A stretch of DNA of 64,000 nucleotides, taken from positions 310,001-374,000 of the forward strand of contig DASYYY010000021.1 in the NCBI GenBank assembly GCA_035933635.1. Direction: 5' to 3'. The DNA is from JAKIVR01 sp035933635. Its GTDB lineage: Archaea; Thermoplasmatota; Thermoplasmata; Lutacidiplasmatales; UBA184. The translations under genes and the position numbers were made by a program. This document shows, piece by piece, positions 43,145 through 50,691 of the stretch. Every line of letters begins with the position of its first letter. Positions within the stretch are counted from its first letter, which is position 1. The notes under the pieces were generated by a model. It was not told the DNA's origin. It saw nothing but the letters and a program-made list of their open reading frames with translations, and did not search any database.

Positions 43145-43768
43145 ATGGCCCCGGGCATGCCAGCCGTCGCCCCTAGCTTTTCCCGGGTCAAGCTGCCAAT
43201 CGAAACTCCCCGTCTAAGCCTTCGTCTCCCAAGCTTCGACGACTTTGACGATTTGCGACGAAGTCTGCGGAACCGCCTGACGGCCCGGGCGGTGGGGGCT
43301 CCGCTCCATGCCGCCGCGGAGATGCGCAATCCCCGACTAATGATTACCCGAACTCGGCGCGAATATCGACGGGCCGAGCACCTATCCCTGTCGGTGATTC
43401 ACCGACAAACGGGAAAGTGCATTGGCCGGGTTGGACTCCGGGGGATGGATTGGACCTGGCGCAAGGTTGAGAGCCTGTCCTACTGGATCGATCCCAGTTG
43501 GTGGAACCAGGGGATTGCGACCGAGGCCTCGTGGTTCCTCTGTAACGCTGCGTTCGAGAGGCTTGGAATCCGACGTATCGGGTCACAGGCTCTCGACCCG
43601 AACGCGGCCTCCCGGGGGGTACTCAGGAAGCTCGGGTTCGTGGAGGAAGGCCGTGAACGACAATCGGTCTGCGTCCGAGGTCGTTGTATGGACATGCTAC
43701 TCTATGGGCTTCTCAAGGGCGAACTGGTGCCACGAAGACACGTCCTCGGTTACACCATCCCGAAATGA
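43145..43768 (+). CDS. GNAT-family N-acetyltransferase (RimJ/RimL-like)
   Basis: A 207-residue GNAT. PIETPRLSLRLPSFDDFDDL is the usual first strand and helix of the RimJ/L group. WWNQGIATEASWFLCNAAFE holds the acetyl-CoA pyrophosphate loop (Q-x-x-G-x-A), and ALDPNAASRGVLRKLGFVEEGRERQ is the C-terminal motif. It would acetylate an amine on a protein, antibiotic or metabolite. Starts at ATG 43145 or 43157. It is cargo of the tRNA-Pro island, together with vapBC; GNAT enzymes are common in such islands. Confidence 0.85.
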   Translation: MAPGMPAVAPSFSRVKLPIETPRLSLRLPSFDDFDDLRRSLRNRLTARAVGAPLHAAAEMRNPRLMITRTRREYRRAEHLSLSVIHRQTGKCIGRVGLRGMDWTWRKVESLSYWIDPSWWNQGIATEASWFLCNAAFERLGIRRIGSQALDPNAASRGVLRKLGFVEEGRERQSVCVRGRCMDMLLYGLLKGELVPRRHVLGYTIPK

Positions 43769-43908
43769 ACGCCTGGTGGCGCCAACTCTCCCGGGAGATC
43801 GACCCACGTTGCTGGGGCAGAGGAAAGGCACCCGTTTCGGGCTCGACATCATGGGGAGAAAACGGGCCAAGCTTCTACCGGGAAACCCGGAAAATCGCCC
43901 GGATTTGA
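43765..43908 (+). CDS. Tiny ORF (47 aa) overlapping the GNAT stop
   Basis: ATG 43765 overlaps the GNAT stop codon in ATGA, the coupling used elsewhere in this genome, and opens a 47-codon frame (MNAWWRQLSREIDPRCWGRG and onward) that ends 11 bp before the right att repeat. The protein is basic with no recognised domain. It may be a real small gene or the remnant of something cut by the recombination event. Confidence 0.3.
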   Translation: MNAWWRQLSREIDPRCWGRGKAPVSGSTSWGENGPSFYRETRKIARI

Positions 43909-43918
43909 ATACGAATGT

Positions 43919-43947
43919 ATTCGAATACGGGCAGCCCCATGAACCCC
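43919..43947 (+). repeat. att-like direct repeat, right copy
   Basis: It repeats the tRNA-Pro 3' end with the exact core CGGGCAGCCCCAT at 43928-43940. Just before and overlapping it are GAATACGAATGTATTC (hairpin arms GAATAC/GTATTC) and the palindrome GTATTCGAATAC (43917-43928). A similar GTATTTCGAATAC is found near the left end (41970-41982). Confidence 0.65.
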
Positions 43948-44030
43948 GCCGTCGAGACTCCGCGATGCGGCTCTCGCGCGGTAGTTTCCGCCCGCGGGCT
44001 CTCGCCGGGTCGGTGAATCGGATCTGTTGT

Positions 44031-44060
44031 CTTTACACAAAAGTAAAGTTATTCTACTTT
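44031..44060. promoter_or_regulatory. Operator-like inverted repeats before the second TA pair
   Basis: CTTTAC (44031-44036) with GTAAAG (44043-44048), and AAAGTA (44040-44045) with TACTTT (44055-44060), form two interlocked inverted repeats just before the antitoxin GTG at 44079. An AT-rich stretch TAAAGTTATT within them may act as the TATA box. This is the likely autoregulatory site. Confidence 0.5.
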
Positions 44061-44078
44061 CCTCTCCTACCACCGTTC

Positions 44079-44309
44079 GTGGCGACGACGGTGACCATTA
44101 GCTCCAAGGGGCAGATCACGCTGCCCAAGGAACTCCGGGACCGGCATCACCTCAGCGAGGGTGAGGAGGCCATCGTCGTTGACACGGAAGTGGGAATACT
44201 CATCCGTCCGCGTCCACGCCAGAGCCTGCACGGCCTTCTCAAGGGCCGAATCGAATCCCGGGACCTGGAGCGATCGATCAGGAGATTGCGGCGGGAGACG
44301 AGTCCCTGA
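44079..44309 (+). CDS. AbrB/SpoVT-type antitoxin
   Basis: A 76-residue protein with the swapped-hairpin AbrB DNA-binding domain: VTISSKGQITLPKELRDRHHLSEGEEAIV at about residues 5-33. The C-terminal part RQSLHGLLKGRIESRDLERSIRRLRRE would bind the toxin. GTG 44079 is chosen because the longer open frame upstream overlaps the GNAT gene and att repeat. Its stop overlaps the PIN toxin start (CTGA). It is a VapB of a second, different type from the one in the island. Confidence 0.82.
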   Translation: MATTVTISSKGQITLPKELRDRHHLSEGEEAIVVDTEVGILIRPRPRQSLHGLLKGRIESRDLERSIRRLRRETSP

Positions 44310-44704
44310 CGGACGCTGTCCTGGACACCGTCGCCCTGGTCCGCCTGCTCGAAGGCGAGCTCCCGCCCCGGGCTCTCGCCATCGTCCGCCGAGCGGAGGA
44401 CGGGCGGGGGACGCTGTTCCTTCCCGAGATCGTCCTCGCTGAGTTCCTGTGGCTGACCGAGCGCGGCCGGGTACGGCTGATCGCCCCGGGGGGGAGCGAC
44501 GGACTTTTCGACGAACTCCGCGGGCGCGAGTATCTCGTCCGGTCGCACCTTTCGGAGGAGGGATGGTCCAAGTTCCGCAGCATCCGCGGGCCGGAGCTGC
44601 ATGATCGAATCATTGCGGCGGACGCCCTCGCCCGGGACGTCCCCCTCCTGACGAACGACGAGGTCCTCCGGTCTCTCGGGCCCCTTCAGACCGTTTGGAA
44701 GTGA
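44306..44704 (+). CDS. PIN-domain toxin (VapC) with probable CTG start
   Basis: The 132-codon frame has no ATG, GTG or TTG in its 5' part; the open frame reaches back only into the antitoxin gene. CTG at 44306 overlaps the antitoxin stop as CTGA, like the GTGA and ATGA junctions elsewhere. The product reads LTDAVLDTVALVRLLEGELP and keeps the PIN acidic residues: Asp7, Glu46 in VLAEFLWL, Asp106 in AADAL and Asp118 in LTNDEVL. It pairs with the AbrB-type antitoxin and would be a Mg2+-dependent ribonuclease. A start-codon scan limited to ATG/GTG/TTG would miss it. Confidence 0.78.
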   Translation: MTDAVLDTVALVRLLEGELPPRALAIVRRAEDGRGTLFLPEIVLAEFLWLTERGRVRLIAPGGSDGLFDELRGREYLVRSHLSEEGWSKFRSIRGPELHDRIIAADALARDVPLLTNDEVLRSLGPLQTVWK

Positions 44705-44997
44705 GACGTCCCACACCGTACGATCCCTCCGACACACCCCGGCCCGATCCATCGCCGCGCGGATCACACCGCTCGGCCCGCCGGCCGGAGAGCGATCGGG
44801 ATTGTCGACCGACCTTCGATCGTCGGACCACGTCGGCTCCGGCACAACGTGGATATAGGCCGTCCCTACGTGGTAGCACCGTTGTTCGGGGGGCCCGGGT
44901 CCACCGTCGTGCGGGGATCGAACCCGGACCCCTTCGCTCTGACGTTCGATAGGTTAGCCCTGGACGGGTTCATCGGCGCAACCTCGAGTTTTTCGCG
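44705..44997. other. Spacer before the glycan cluster, possible short RNA
   Basis: 293 bp without a supported protein gene. GGATATAGG (44851-44859) is a TATA candidate; about 30 bp on begins a stretch with stem GGGTCC (44897-44902)/GGACCC (44926-44931) and, at 44987-44993, a GAGTTTTT run that could end a transcript of about 110 nt. The minus strand shows a tRNA T-arm-like GGGTTCGATCC, but no tRNA can be folded. Its nature is open. Confidence 0.3.
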
Positions 44998-45780
44998 GTG
45001 GATACCGTGAGTTCAACGCGACCGGAGGGGATCTCCGTCGTCATACCCGCCTACAACGAGGAGCTTCGGATCGGCTCGTCGATCGCCTCATATGTCCCGG
45101 TCCTCGAGTCCACGGGGCTCCCCTACGAGATCATCGTGGTCGTCGATGGCGACGACCGCACGCAGGAGGTCGCCGAATCGATCGGCTGCGCGCAGATCCG
45201 GTTCCTCCGCTCCCCCCAGCGTCTCGGCAAGGGGGGTGCGATCCTGGCCGGCTTCCGGGGCGCCCGGTTCGCCACCGTGGGCTATGTCGACGCCGACGGC
45301 AGTCTGCGCCCTTCCGATCTGCTCGTCCTGATCCGTTCGCTCGAGTACGCCGATCTGACGATCGGCTCGAGGTGGCTCCCCGACAGCCACTGGTTGAAGA
45401 AGGAACCCCGACTGAATCGCGTGGCGAGCCGTGGGTACAACGTCCTGGTGCGCTCGGTTCTCAACCTCCAGGTGACCGACACCCAGTGCGGTGCGAAGTT
45501 CTACCGAGCCGACCTGTTGGCCGAGCTCCTCGACCGGGTACAGGTGACCAATATGAGCTTCGACACCGCGATGATTTTCCACGCCCAGCGGCTGGGCGCG
45601 CGCATCGTGGAGGTGCCGATCGCATGGACCCACGACGACCGTTCGAAGTTCTCGGTCGAGCGAGAGGTGTTCGTCATGCTCCTGACGCTCGTCGGGATAC
45701 GCTTGATGAACCTGCCCATGGGGAGATGGGTCCCGCCCTCGTTCATCGACTCGTTCATGCGCCGATACGGCAATCAATAG
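44998..45780 (+). CDS. Family 2 glycosyltransferase (dolichyl-phosphate sugar synthase-like)
   Basis: This 260-residue GT-A enzyme resembles DPM1/DolP-glucose synthases without the C-terminal membrane helices. ISVVIPAYNEELRI is the first strand, VVDGDDRTQEVA follows, GKGGAILAGF lies before GYVDADGSLRP, which holds the DxD metal motif, and TDTQCGAKFYRADL plus ARIVEVPIAW complete the family pattern. It would charge a polyprenyl phosphate with a sugar for extracytoplasmic transferases such as the GT39-like protein downstream. GTG 44998 is used; GTG 45007 is possible. First gene of the surface-glycan cluster. Confidence 0.88.
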   Translation: MDTVSSTRPEGISVVIPAYNEELRIGSSIASYVPVLESTGLPYEIIVVVDGDDRTQEVAESIGCAQIRFLRSPQRLGKGGAILAGFRGARFATVGYVDADGSLRPSDLLVLIRSLEYADLTIGSRWLPDSHWLKKEPRLNRVASRGYNVLVRSVLNLQVTDTQCGAKFYRADLLAELLDRVQVTNMSFDTAMIFHAQRLGARIVEVPIAWTHDDRSKFSVEREVFVMLLTLVGIRLMNLPMGRWVPPSFIDSFMRRYGNQ

Positions 45781-45913
45781 CGCCGGGACTCCCGCGGAAG
45801 GACTGCCCCGTCCGCATTGAGCGAGGGGAATCCTCTCCGTGGTCGCGCACTCCTCGCTCGTGGTCGCCAGGGAGATTCACCCCGGGGTCCGCCGCTACGG
45901 TTGAAGGGCGGTG

Positions 45914-47071
45914 ATGTCAGGTCGACCGTTGGACGTGTGCCTCGTCTCGCGCGTCCTATGGCCGGGCGGCTCGCAGCGTATCCTGATCGCGGAGGGCGAG
46001 CAACTGGCCCGGCGGGGCCATTCGGTGGACCTCGTCTTCGTCCGTGACACGGGGATCGGCTCGTTGACCTCTGCGATCCCGTACCGGGTGCTCCACGGTC
46101 CGCGGGCGAGCCGACGACACCTCGGCCGGTTCCTTCAATGGATGACGGCGCGCTACGGACCCGAACGGGGCCCCGAGGCTACCGTAGACCTCGACCTCCT
46201 CTGGAGGTTCGAACGGGATCGCCGCCACTACGACGTCGTCGTCTATGGCGACCCCTGGGCGGCGGTCTTCGCGCGGGGCGGTGCCCGCCGTCACGGCGAC
46301 CGGTACGTCGTCCACGTCCACGAGACGAGCTTCGGGGTCCACGACTTCCACGGGCACAACTACGTGCCCCGGCTCCTCGAGGGGCGGGCGCTGCGGACCG
46401 CAGGTTCGATCCTGACGAGCAGCCGGACGAACTCCGAAGCGCTCGACCGCGCGGGGTTCTCCGGGGTCGAAGTACTGTATCCCGGCGTCGCGCCATCGCG
46501 CGAGGTTCCCGCGTTCGAGGCCCGAGAGAATCTCGCGGTGTCGGTGACCGTTTGGGACCCGGGCCGCCATCCGGAGGTCTTTCTCGAGATCGCGGCGGAG
46601 CTGGACCGCGGGAGGATCCTCCTCGTCGGGCAGTGGACCGACGCGGCCGCACTCGCCCGGTTCCGCAACGAGATCGCCGCCCGGGGGCTCACCGAACGGC
46701 TCGGCGCGAGCGGAGCGGTCAGCGAGGATGCGCTGGTCGATCATTACCGCCGGGCGAAGGCGGCGATCCGGTTTGGGTTCGGGGAAGCCGGTCCGGGGAT
46801 GGGGTCGTTGGAGGCGCTCGGGCATGGGATCCCGCTGATCATCAATCCCGGCGTGGGCGTCCGCGAGCTCGTCGTCCCCGGGGAGAGCTGTCTGCAATTC
46901 CCCGAGCACGATGCGCCCGCCATTGCGCAAGGGCTCGCGAGGCTGTTCGACGATGCCGCGTACTGGTCCCGGCTTTCGGATGGGGCCCGGGCCGTTGCGC
47001 AGTCCCGAAGCTGGGCGTCGCATGGGACCCAACTGGAACGGATCCTGCGCTCGGACGCCCGGGTGGGCTAG
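45914..47071 (+). CDS. Family 4 glycosyltransferase
   Basis: A 386-residue GT-B enzyme. The N-terminal LDVCLVSRVLWPGGSQRILIAEGEQLARRGHSV gives the glycine loop and acceptor-domain helix. The donor domain shows SRTNSEALDRAG, LYPGVAP, and FGFGEAGPGMGSLEALGHGIPLI, which stands for the EX7E region. NPGVGVRELVVPGESCL follows as the typical final segment. Donor and acceptor unknown. It starts 133 bp after the GT2 gene (that gap contains nothing recognisable). Confidence 0.86.
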   Translation: MSGRPLDVCLVSRVLWPGGSQRILIAEGEQLARRGHSVDLVFVRDTGIGSLTSAIPYRVLHGPRASRRHLGRFLQWMTARYGPERGPEATVDLDLLWRFERDRRHYDVVVYGDPWAAVFARGGARRHGDRYVVHVHETSFGVHDFHGHNYVPRLLEGRALRTAGSILTSSRTNSEALDRAGFSGVEVLYPGVAPSREVPAFEARENLAVSVTVWDPGRHPEVFLEIAAELDRGRILLVGQWTDAAALARFRNEIAARGLTERLGASGAVSEDALVDHYRRAKAAIRFGFGEAGPGMGSLEALGHGIPLIINPGVGVRELVVPGESCLQFPEHDAPAIAQGLARLFDDAAYWSRLSDGARAVAQSRSWASHGTQLERILRSDARVG

Positions 47072-47097
47072 TCGCGCTCCCTCCCGCCGAGGCCGAA

Positions 47098-49428
47098 CTA
47101 TCGGCTCGACTGCGTGTAGTACAAGTAGGCGACATCGACCGGGTTGAGCGCAACATCCCACACGGTCACGGACCACAAGAACGCTGAATTGCTGGCGTCG
47201 AGGATCATCCGGCTCCCCGGGGCGTAGAGCGGGTAGGCGACGGAACCCCCGGCCTCGAGCGTCTGATTGACGTAGAACGACAACGAACCGTTCTCCGCCT
47301 CCAGGGTCAGGGAGTACTTCCCGCCGGGCGCCAGCGGCTGGGGGCTCCAGAGCCGATTCCACGAACCCGGCAGCTGGGTCGAGGCGTTCGTGTAGACGGA
47401 CCCCTCCGGGTATTGCACCGACGACGAGCCGTCGGCTTCGAAATAGCTCGCGGCCCAGTAGCCGAGGGAGAAGGTCGGGTTCGAGTTGTCAACGAGATGG
47501 TACTGTCCCGAGGGGGCGAATCGGCCCGGGGGAAGCGTGAACACGGCGGTCATCGAGAACGTCGATCGGAGGCCCGTGAGCGCGGGCGCCGAGAGGTTCG
47601 TCGGACCGAGCACGTGAGAGGCCCCGAAGAGCTCGTGGGCGCGTAGGTAGCCTAGGCGGCTCGCGTTCAGGCCGGGAGTGGTGGAGACGACCTCCATGGC
47701 GAGCGCACCGTCCGGTCGGTACGCGGCGAACGTCGCGTTGGCCGACACGCCGTCGGCCCGGAGCTCGCTCAGGTCCGAGGCCGACCCGGTGACGACGTAG
47801 GCAGGGACCGGGGAGTAGAACGTGCTGACATTCACCTCGCTGACGTTCAGGATCGTTCCGTCGGAGTAGTAATCGAGGTAGTTCTGCGGAGTACCGAGCG
47901 ATCGGAAGTACAGGTCGAACAGGGTGCGATTGTTCCCGAACAGCCCATCGGGAGAGATGAACACCGGACGATCGGCTCCCCCGTGGGCCGAGAGGTACTC
48001 CGCGACCTGGGGGAAGCCGAACATCTCGCCCCACTGCGAGGAGGGATCGTTGAGGATGCCGGGCGGCGCCCGGACGAAGTAGGCGTCCATGAACACCCCG
48101 GAGGAAACGACGATCGCCCCGACGAGGACCACGGTCGCTACGCGCGAAGCCCGGTACCGGAAGAGGCGTCGAAGCTCGGGCACCCGGCGGGAGAGCGGAG
48201 GGGAGAACCGGAGGGCCGTCCGGTCCAGCGCCTCCAGCGTCCGCACGATCCCCAGGGCGGCGATGATCTCGAGGGCGGGAAGGAGGAACTGCGCCCCCGA
48301 GGAATCGGTGTAATCGTTGTACACGAACGCCGCGGCGACCACGGGAGCGCTGGCCATCCAGAACAGCATCAGGAGGCGGGGAAATCGGCGGGCGCTCCCG
48401 CGGAGCAGCGTGACGGCGAGCAACAACAGGCCGACATAGAAGAACACCGCGGCCGGGTACAGCATTTCGCCGGTGAGCCCGGTGTTCTGGCTCGGGTTCG
48501 GATCGCCGGCGATCATGAGGAAACCGGGCGAGTAGTACTGAACGTACCGACCGAGGAACGTGGCCAAGTCGGAGGACCGCCCGGTCAACAGGAGATTGGC
48601 CGGGCCGAAGTAGAGCGCCGCATTGCCGTTGAGCTGCGTGGTCGCGCTGCTCGCGCTCAACAGCGGGATGAGGAGGAGGAACAGCACCTCCGCGGCGAGG
48701 GGGTAGAGCAGGAGGTTCTGGAGGTCGCGTCGGGGCCAGCGATGTCGGAAGCTCCAGAGGCCGTAGAGTACCAACAGGACCAGCACGATCGCGGAGGTGA
48801 GCCGGGCGTAGCTCGAGAAGAAGTAGCCCGTAGTGAGACCGAACAGCACGTAGGAGCCGTACAGCCGCAGTCGCGCCGGCCCGGCGGATCGGAGCGCGGA
48901 AACGAACAGCCAGGTGGCCACGACGGTGAGCGCGACGGCGTCCTGGATCTCGCTCATGTAGAGCACACGCGAGCCCTCGATCGCGATCGGTTCGAGCGCG
49001 ACCAACAACGCCGCCCAGAGCCCCACCCGCTCGTCGAAGAGCGTGCGGGCCAGGAGGAAAGTTCCGAGGACAAGGAGGACGCCGTAGAACGCGCCCGGCG
49101 CCCGAATGGCCCACGTCGTCGGTCCGCCGATGACCACCGCACCGTACTGTCCGAAGACCGCCCGGGCCAGTATCTCGCCGACGGAGGTCACCGGCGTGTA
49201 GTAGACGCCCTGCCCTCGAAGCTGGTCGAGGACAACGGTGTACGGATAGATCTCGTCGTAGAACACACTCGGAGGGTACGACGAGAGCTCCCAGAACCGA
49301 GCGACGAGCGCCGCGGCGAGAATCAGCAGGATCCAACGGTACCGGCGGCCGATGTCGAGGATCAGCGGAAGGATCTCCCCGCGTCGGGCGAGGGGGTGGC
49401 GTACGACGTCAGCCACTCGTCGGTCCAC
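47098..49428 (-). CDS. PMT/GT39-like integral membrane glycosyltransferase with extracellular C-terminal domain
   Basis: A protein of about 776 residues. The first half has about 11-12 membrane helices; after the first one, FYDEIYPYTVV places an Asp-Glu pair in the outer loop, as in protein mannosyltransferases and ArnT, which use lipid-linked sugars. A hydrophobic helix near residue 420 is followed by about 330 residues that are Ser/Thr/Asn-rich and lie outside, ending in a part that looks like a lectin/LamG-type beta sandwich (SLTLEAENGSLSFYVN). Start: GTG 49428 or GTG 49416; either overlaps the GT4 gene. It would move a sugar from the polyprenyl carrier made by the GT2 enzyme to an acceptor. 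Confidence 0.82.
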   Translation of the reverse strand: MDRRVADVVRHPLARRGEILPLILDIGRRYRWILLILAAALVARFWELSSYPPSVFYDEIYPYTVVLDQLRGQGVYYTPVTSVGEILARAVFGQYGAVVIGGPTTWAIRAPGAFYGVLLVLGTFLLARTLFDERVGLWAALLVALEPIAIEGSRVLYMSEIQDAVALTVVATWLFVSALRSAGPARLRLYGSYVLFGLTTGYFFSSYARLTSAIVLVLLVLYGLWSFRHRWPRRDLQNLLLYPLAAEVLFLLLIPLLSASSATTQLNGNAALYFGPANLLLTGRSSDLATFLGRYVQYYSPGFLMIAGDPNPSQNTGLTGEMLYPAAVFFYVGLLLLAVTLLRGSARRFPRLLMLFWMASAPVVAAAFVYNDYTDSSGAQFLLPALEIIAALGIVRTLEALDRTALRFSPPLSRRVPELRRLFRYRASRVATVVLVGAIVVSSGVFMDAYFVRAPPGILNDPSSQWGEMFGFPQVAEYLSAHGGADRPVFISPDGLFGNNRTLFDLYFRSLGTPQNYLDYYSDGTILNVSEVNVSTFYSPVPAYVVTGSASDLSELRADGVSANATFAAYRPDGALAMEVVSTTPGLNASRLGYLRAHELFGASHVLGPTNLSAPALTGLRSTFSMTAVFTLPPGRFAPSGQYHLVDNSNPTFSLGYWAASYFEADGSSSVQYPEGSVYTNASTQLPGSWNRLWSPQPLAPGGKYSLTLEAENGSLSFYVNQTLEAGGSVAYPLYAPGSRMILDASNSAFLWSVTVWDVALNPVDVAYLYYTQSSR

Positions 49429-50590
49429 CCATCACCTCCTCGATCAGTGCATCGAACTTCGTGAACATCCCCTCGCGATCGAACAGGGCGACGGCCCTCG
49501 TTCGACGCGCGCGGCGTTCGGCCAGATAGGCTGCCGGGTCCGTCGACCAGCGGAGGCGGTACTCCTCGATCAGGCGAAGGAGCTCCGCCGGCGCGAACGA
49601 CCCGAGCCGGCCGAAGAGAGGATCCTGCCCCAGCAGGAACTCGGGCCCGGCCGCCGGCGTGGCGACGACCGGCAGACCGCTCGCAAGACCCTCGACGGCG
49701 CTGATGGAGTAGGGCTCGACGTTGGAGGTGACCAAGAAGAGATGCGACCTCGCCAGAAGCTCCCGTTTCTCCGCCTCCGGAACGAAGCCCCGTATCTCCA
49801 CCTGGTCGAGCCCCCGCGTCCCCCGACGGAGGGCTTCCAGCTCGGCCCCGCGGCCGGCCACGACGAATCGGAGGGTGCCACGCCCGGAGCGCTCCGCCTT
49901 CCGAAGGATCCGCAGCAGCCGATGAGTTCCCTTCTGCAATTTCTCGAGCCGACCGACGAAGAGCACCTGGAAGGGCGCGGCGGCATCCTCCACGCGATAG
50001 GCGGACGTGTCGATCCCCGTGGGTATGAGGAAGACCTTTCGCGGCGGGACTCCGAGCTCTCGCAGGTACGCGGCCGTTCGCTCCGTCAGGACCTGGATGT
50101 AGATGTTGCGGGCCGCGAGCGCCGCCGCGCCCTTCCCGAGCCGTCGACGCTGGTGCCAGCGATAGAGAACGACCCGAGGATCCGGGTGGGTCCCCGATTC
50201 GACGGAGATGCCGTGGAACAAGAGCACGATCGCCGTGGGCAATGTAGCCAACTGCGCCAGGTAGTCGGGCGGAGGGACGCGGAACAGCATCAGGAGATTG
50301 ACCGGTTGCGTAGCGAAGGCCTCGGGTGGTGGCAGGGCTTGGTCGACGGCGATGCCGCCCGGTAGGGACCGGCGGCGTCGGAACGGGAGATTCCGGACCG
50401 CAAAACCTGCGGCTGCTGCGCCCGGACTTGACGGCGGGCGGACGGTCCCACCCGCCTCTGACTCGGTGATGTACGTCACGGGGTAGCCTTGGCCCGCCCA
50501 ATGCTCGGCCATCTGGCGGGCGCTGAACTCTCCGCCGCCTTGGAAGTCCAGGGGCGCTGCACCGAAGATCGCGATCGCCGGTTTTGCCAC
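49409..50590 (-). CDS. Family 4 glycosyltransferase
   Basis: This 393-residue GT-B enzyme starts AIAIFGAAPLDFQGGGEFSARQMAEHWAGQGYPV. The donor half shows VFLIPTGIDTSAY, FQVLFVGRLEKLQKGTHRLL and FLVTSNVEPYSISAVEGLASGLPVVAT, the EX7E motif. GTG 50590 is used, preceded by a GAAGGAG element. It precedes the GT39-like gene on the same strand and overlaps it by 8-20 bp, so the two are co-transcribed. Sugar specificity is not readable. Confidence 0.87.
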   Translation of the reverse strand: MAKPAIAIFGAAPLDFQGGGEFSARQMAEHWAGQGYPVTYITESEAGGTVRPPSSPGAAAAGFAVRNLPFRRRRSLPGGIAVDQALPPPEAFATQPVNLLMLFRVPPPDYLAQLATLPTAIVLLFHGISVESGTHPDPRVVLYRWHQRRRLGKGAAALAARNIYIQVLTERTAAYLRELGVPPRKVFLIPTGIDTSAYRVEDAAAPFQVLFVGRLEKLQKGTHRLLRILRKAERSGRGTLRFVVAGRGAELEALRRGTRGLDQVEIRGFVPEAEKRELLARSHLFLVTSNVEPYSISAVEGLASGLPVVATPAAGPEFLLGQDPLFGRLGSFAPAELLRLIEEYRLRWSTDPAAYLAERRARRTRAVALFDREGMFTKFDALIEEVMGGPTSG

Positions 50591-50661
50591 GTCCCGCTGC
50601 CCCGAGGCACTCCTTCCCCCTTGATTTGATTGTGGCTCCCGCGGCGGGGTCGGCGCCCTCC

Positions 50662-50669
50662 CTATATCC
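50662..50669 (+). promoter_or_regulatory. TATA box for the rightward GT4-GT4-GT2 operon
   Basis: CTATATCC lies 23-30 bp before the GTG at 50692, which is why that start is preferred over the TTG/ATG-type readings upstream (from 50584). It sits in the divergent gap between two glycosyltransferase genes. Confidence 0.6.
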
Positions 50670-50691
50670 CGGGGCCGGGCTGGCTGGGGTC

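Larger units (their letters stand above)
41912..43947. mobile_element. tRNA-Pro-targeted integrated segment (about 2 kb, no integrase)
   Basis: The last 29 nt over the tRNA-Pro 3' end (41912-41940) recur at 43919-43947 in the same orientation with 25 of 29 identical positions, 2,007 bp apart. Between them are vapBC, a GNAT acetyltransferase and a tiny ORF. The DNA is AT-richer and its codon use less GC-biased than in neighbours. Duplication of a tRNA 3' end is the footprint of tyrosine-integrase insertion. No integrase is inside, so this is a remnant or a non-autonomous element. Confidence 0.6.

Noticed and set aside
44900..44990. tRNA gene on the minus strand
   Set aside because: GGGTTCGATCC looks like a T-arm, but the T-stem has a C-C clash, no 7-bp acceptor pairs with a sensible partner, and no anticodon arm folds even when one intron is allowed. 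5S rRNA was also considered, but loop and helix IV/V parts are missing.
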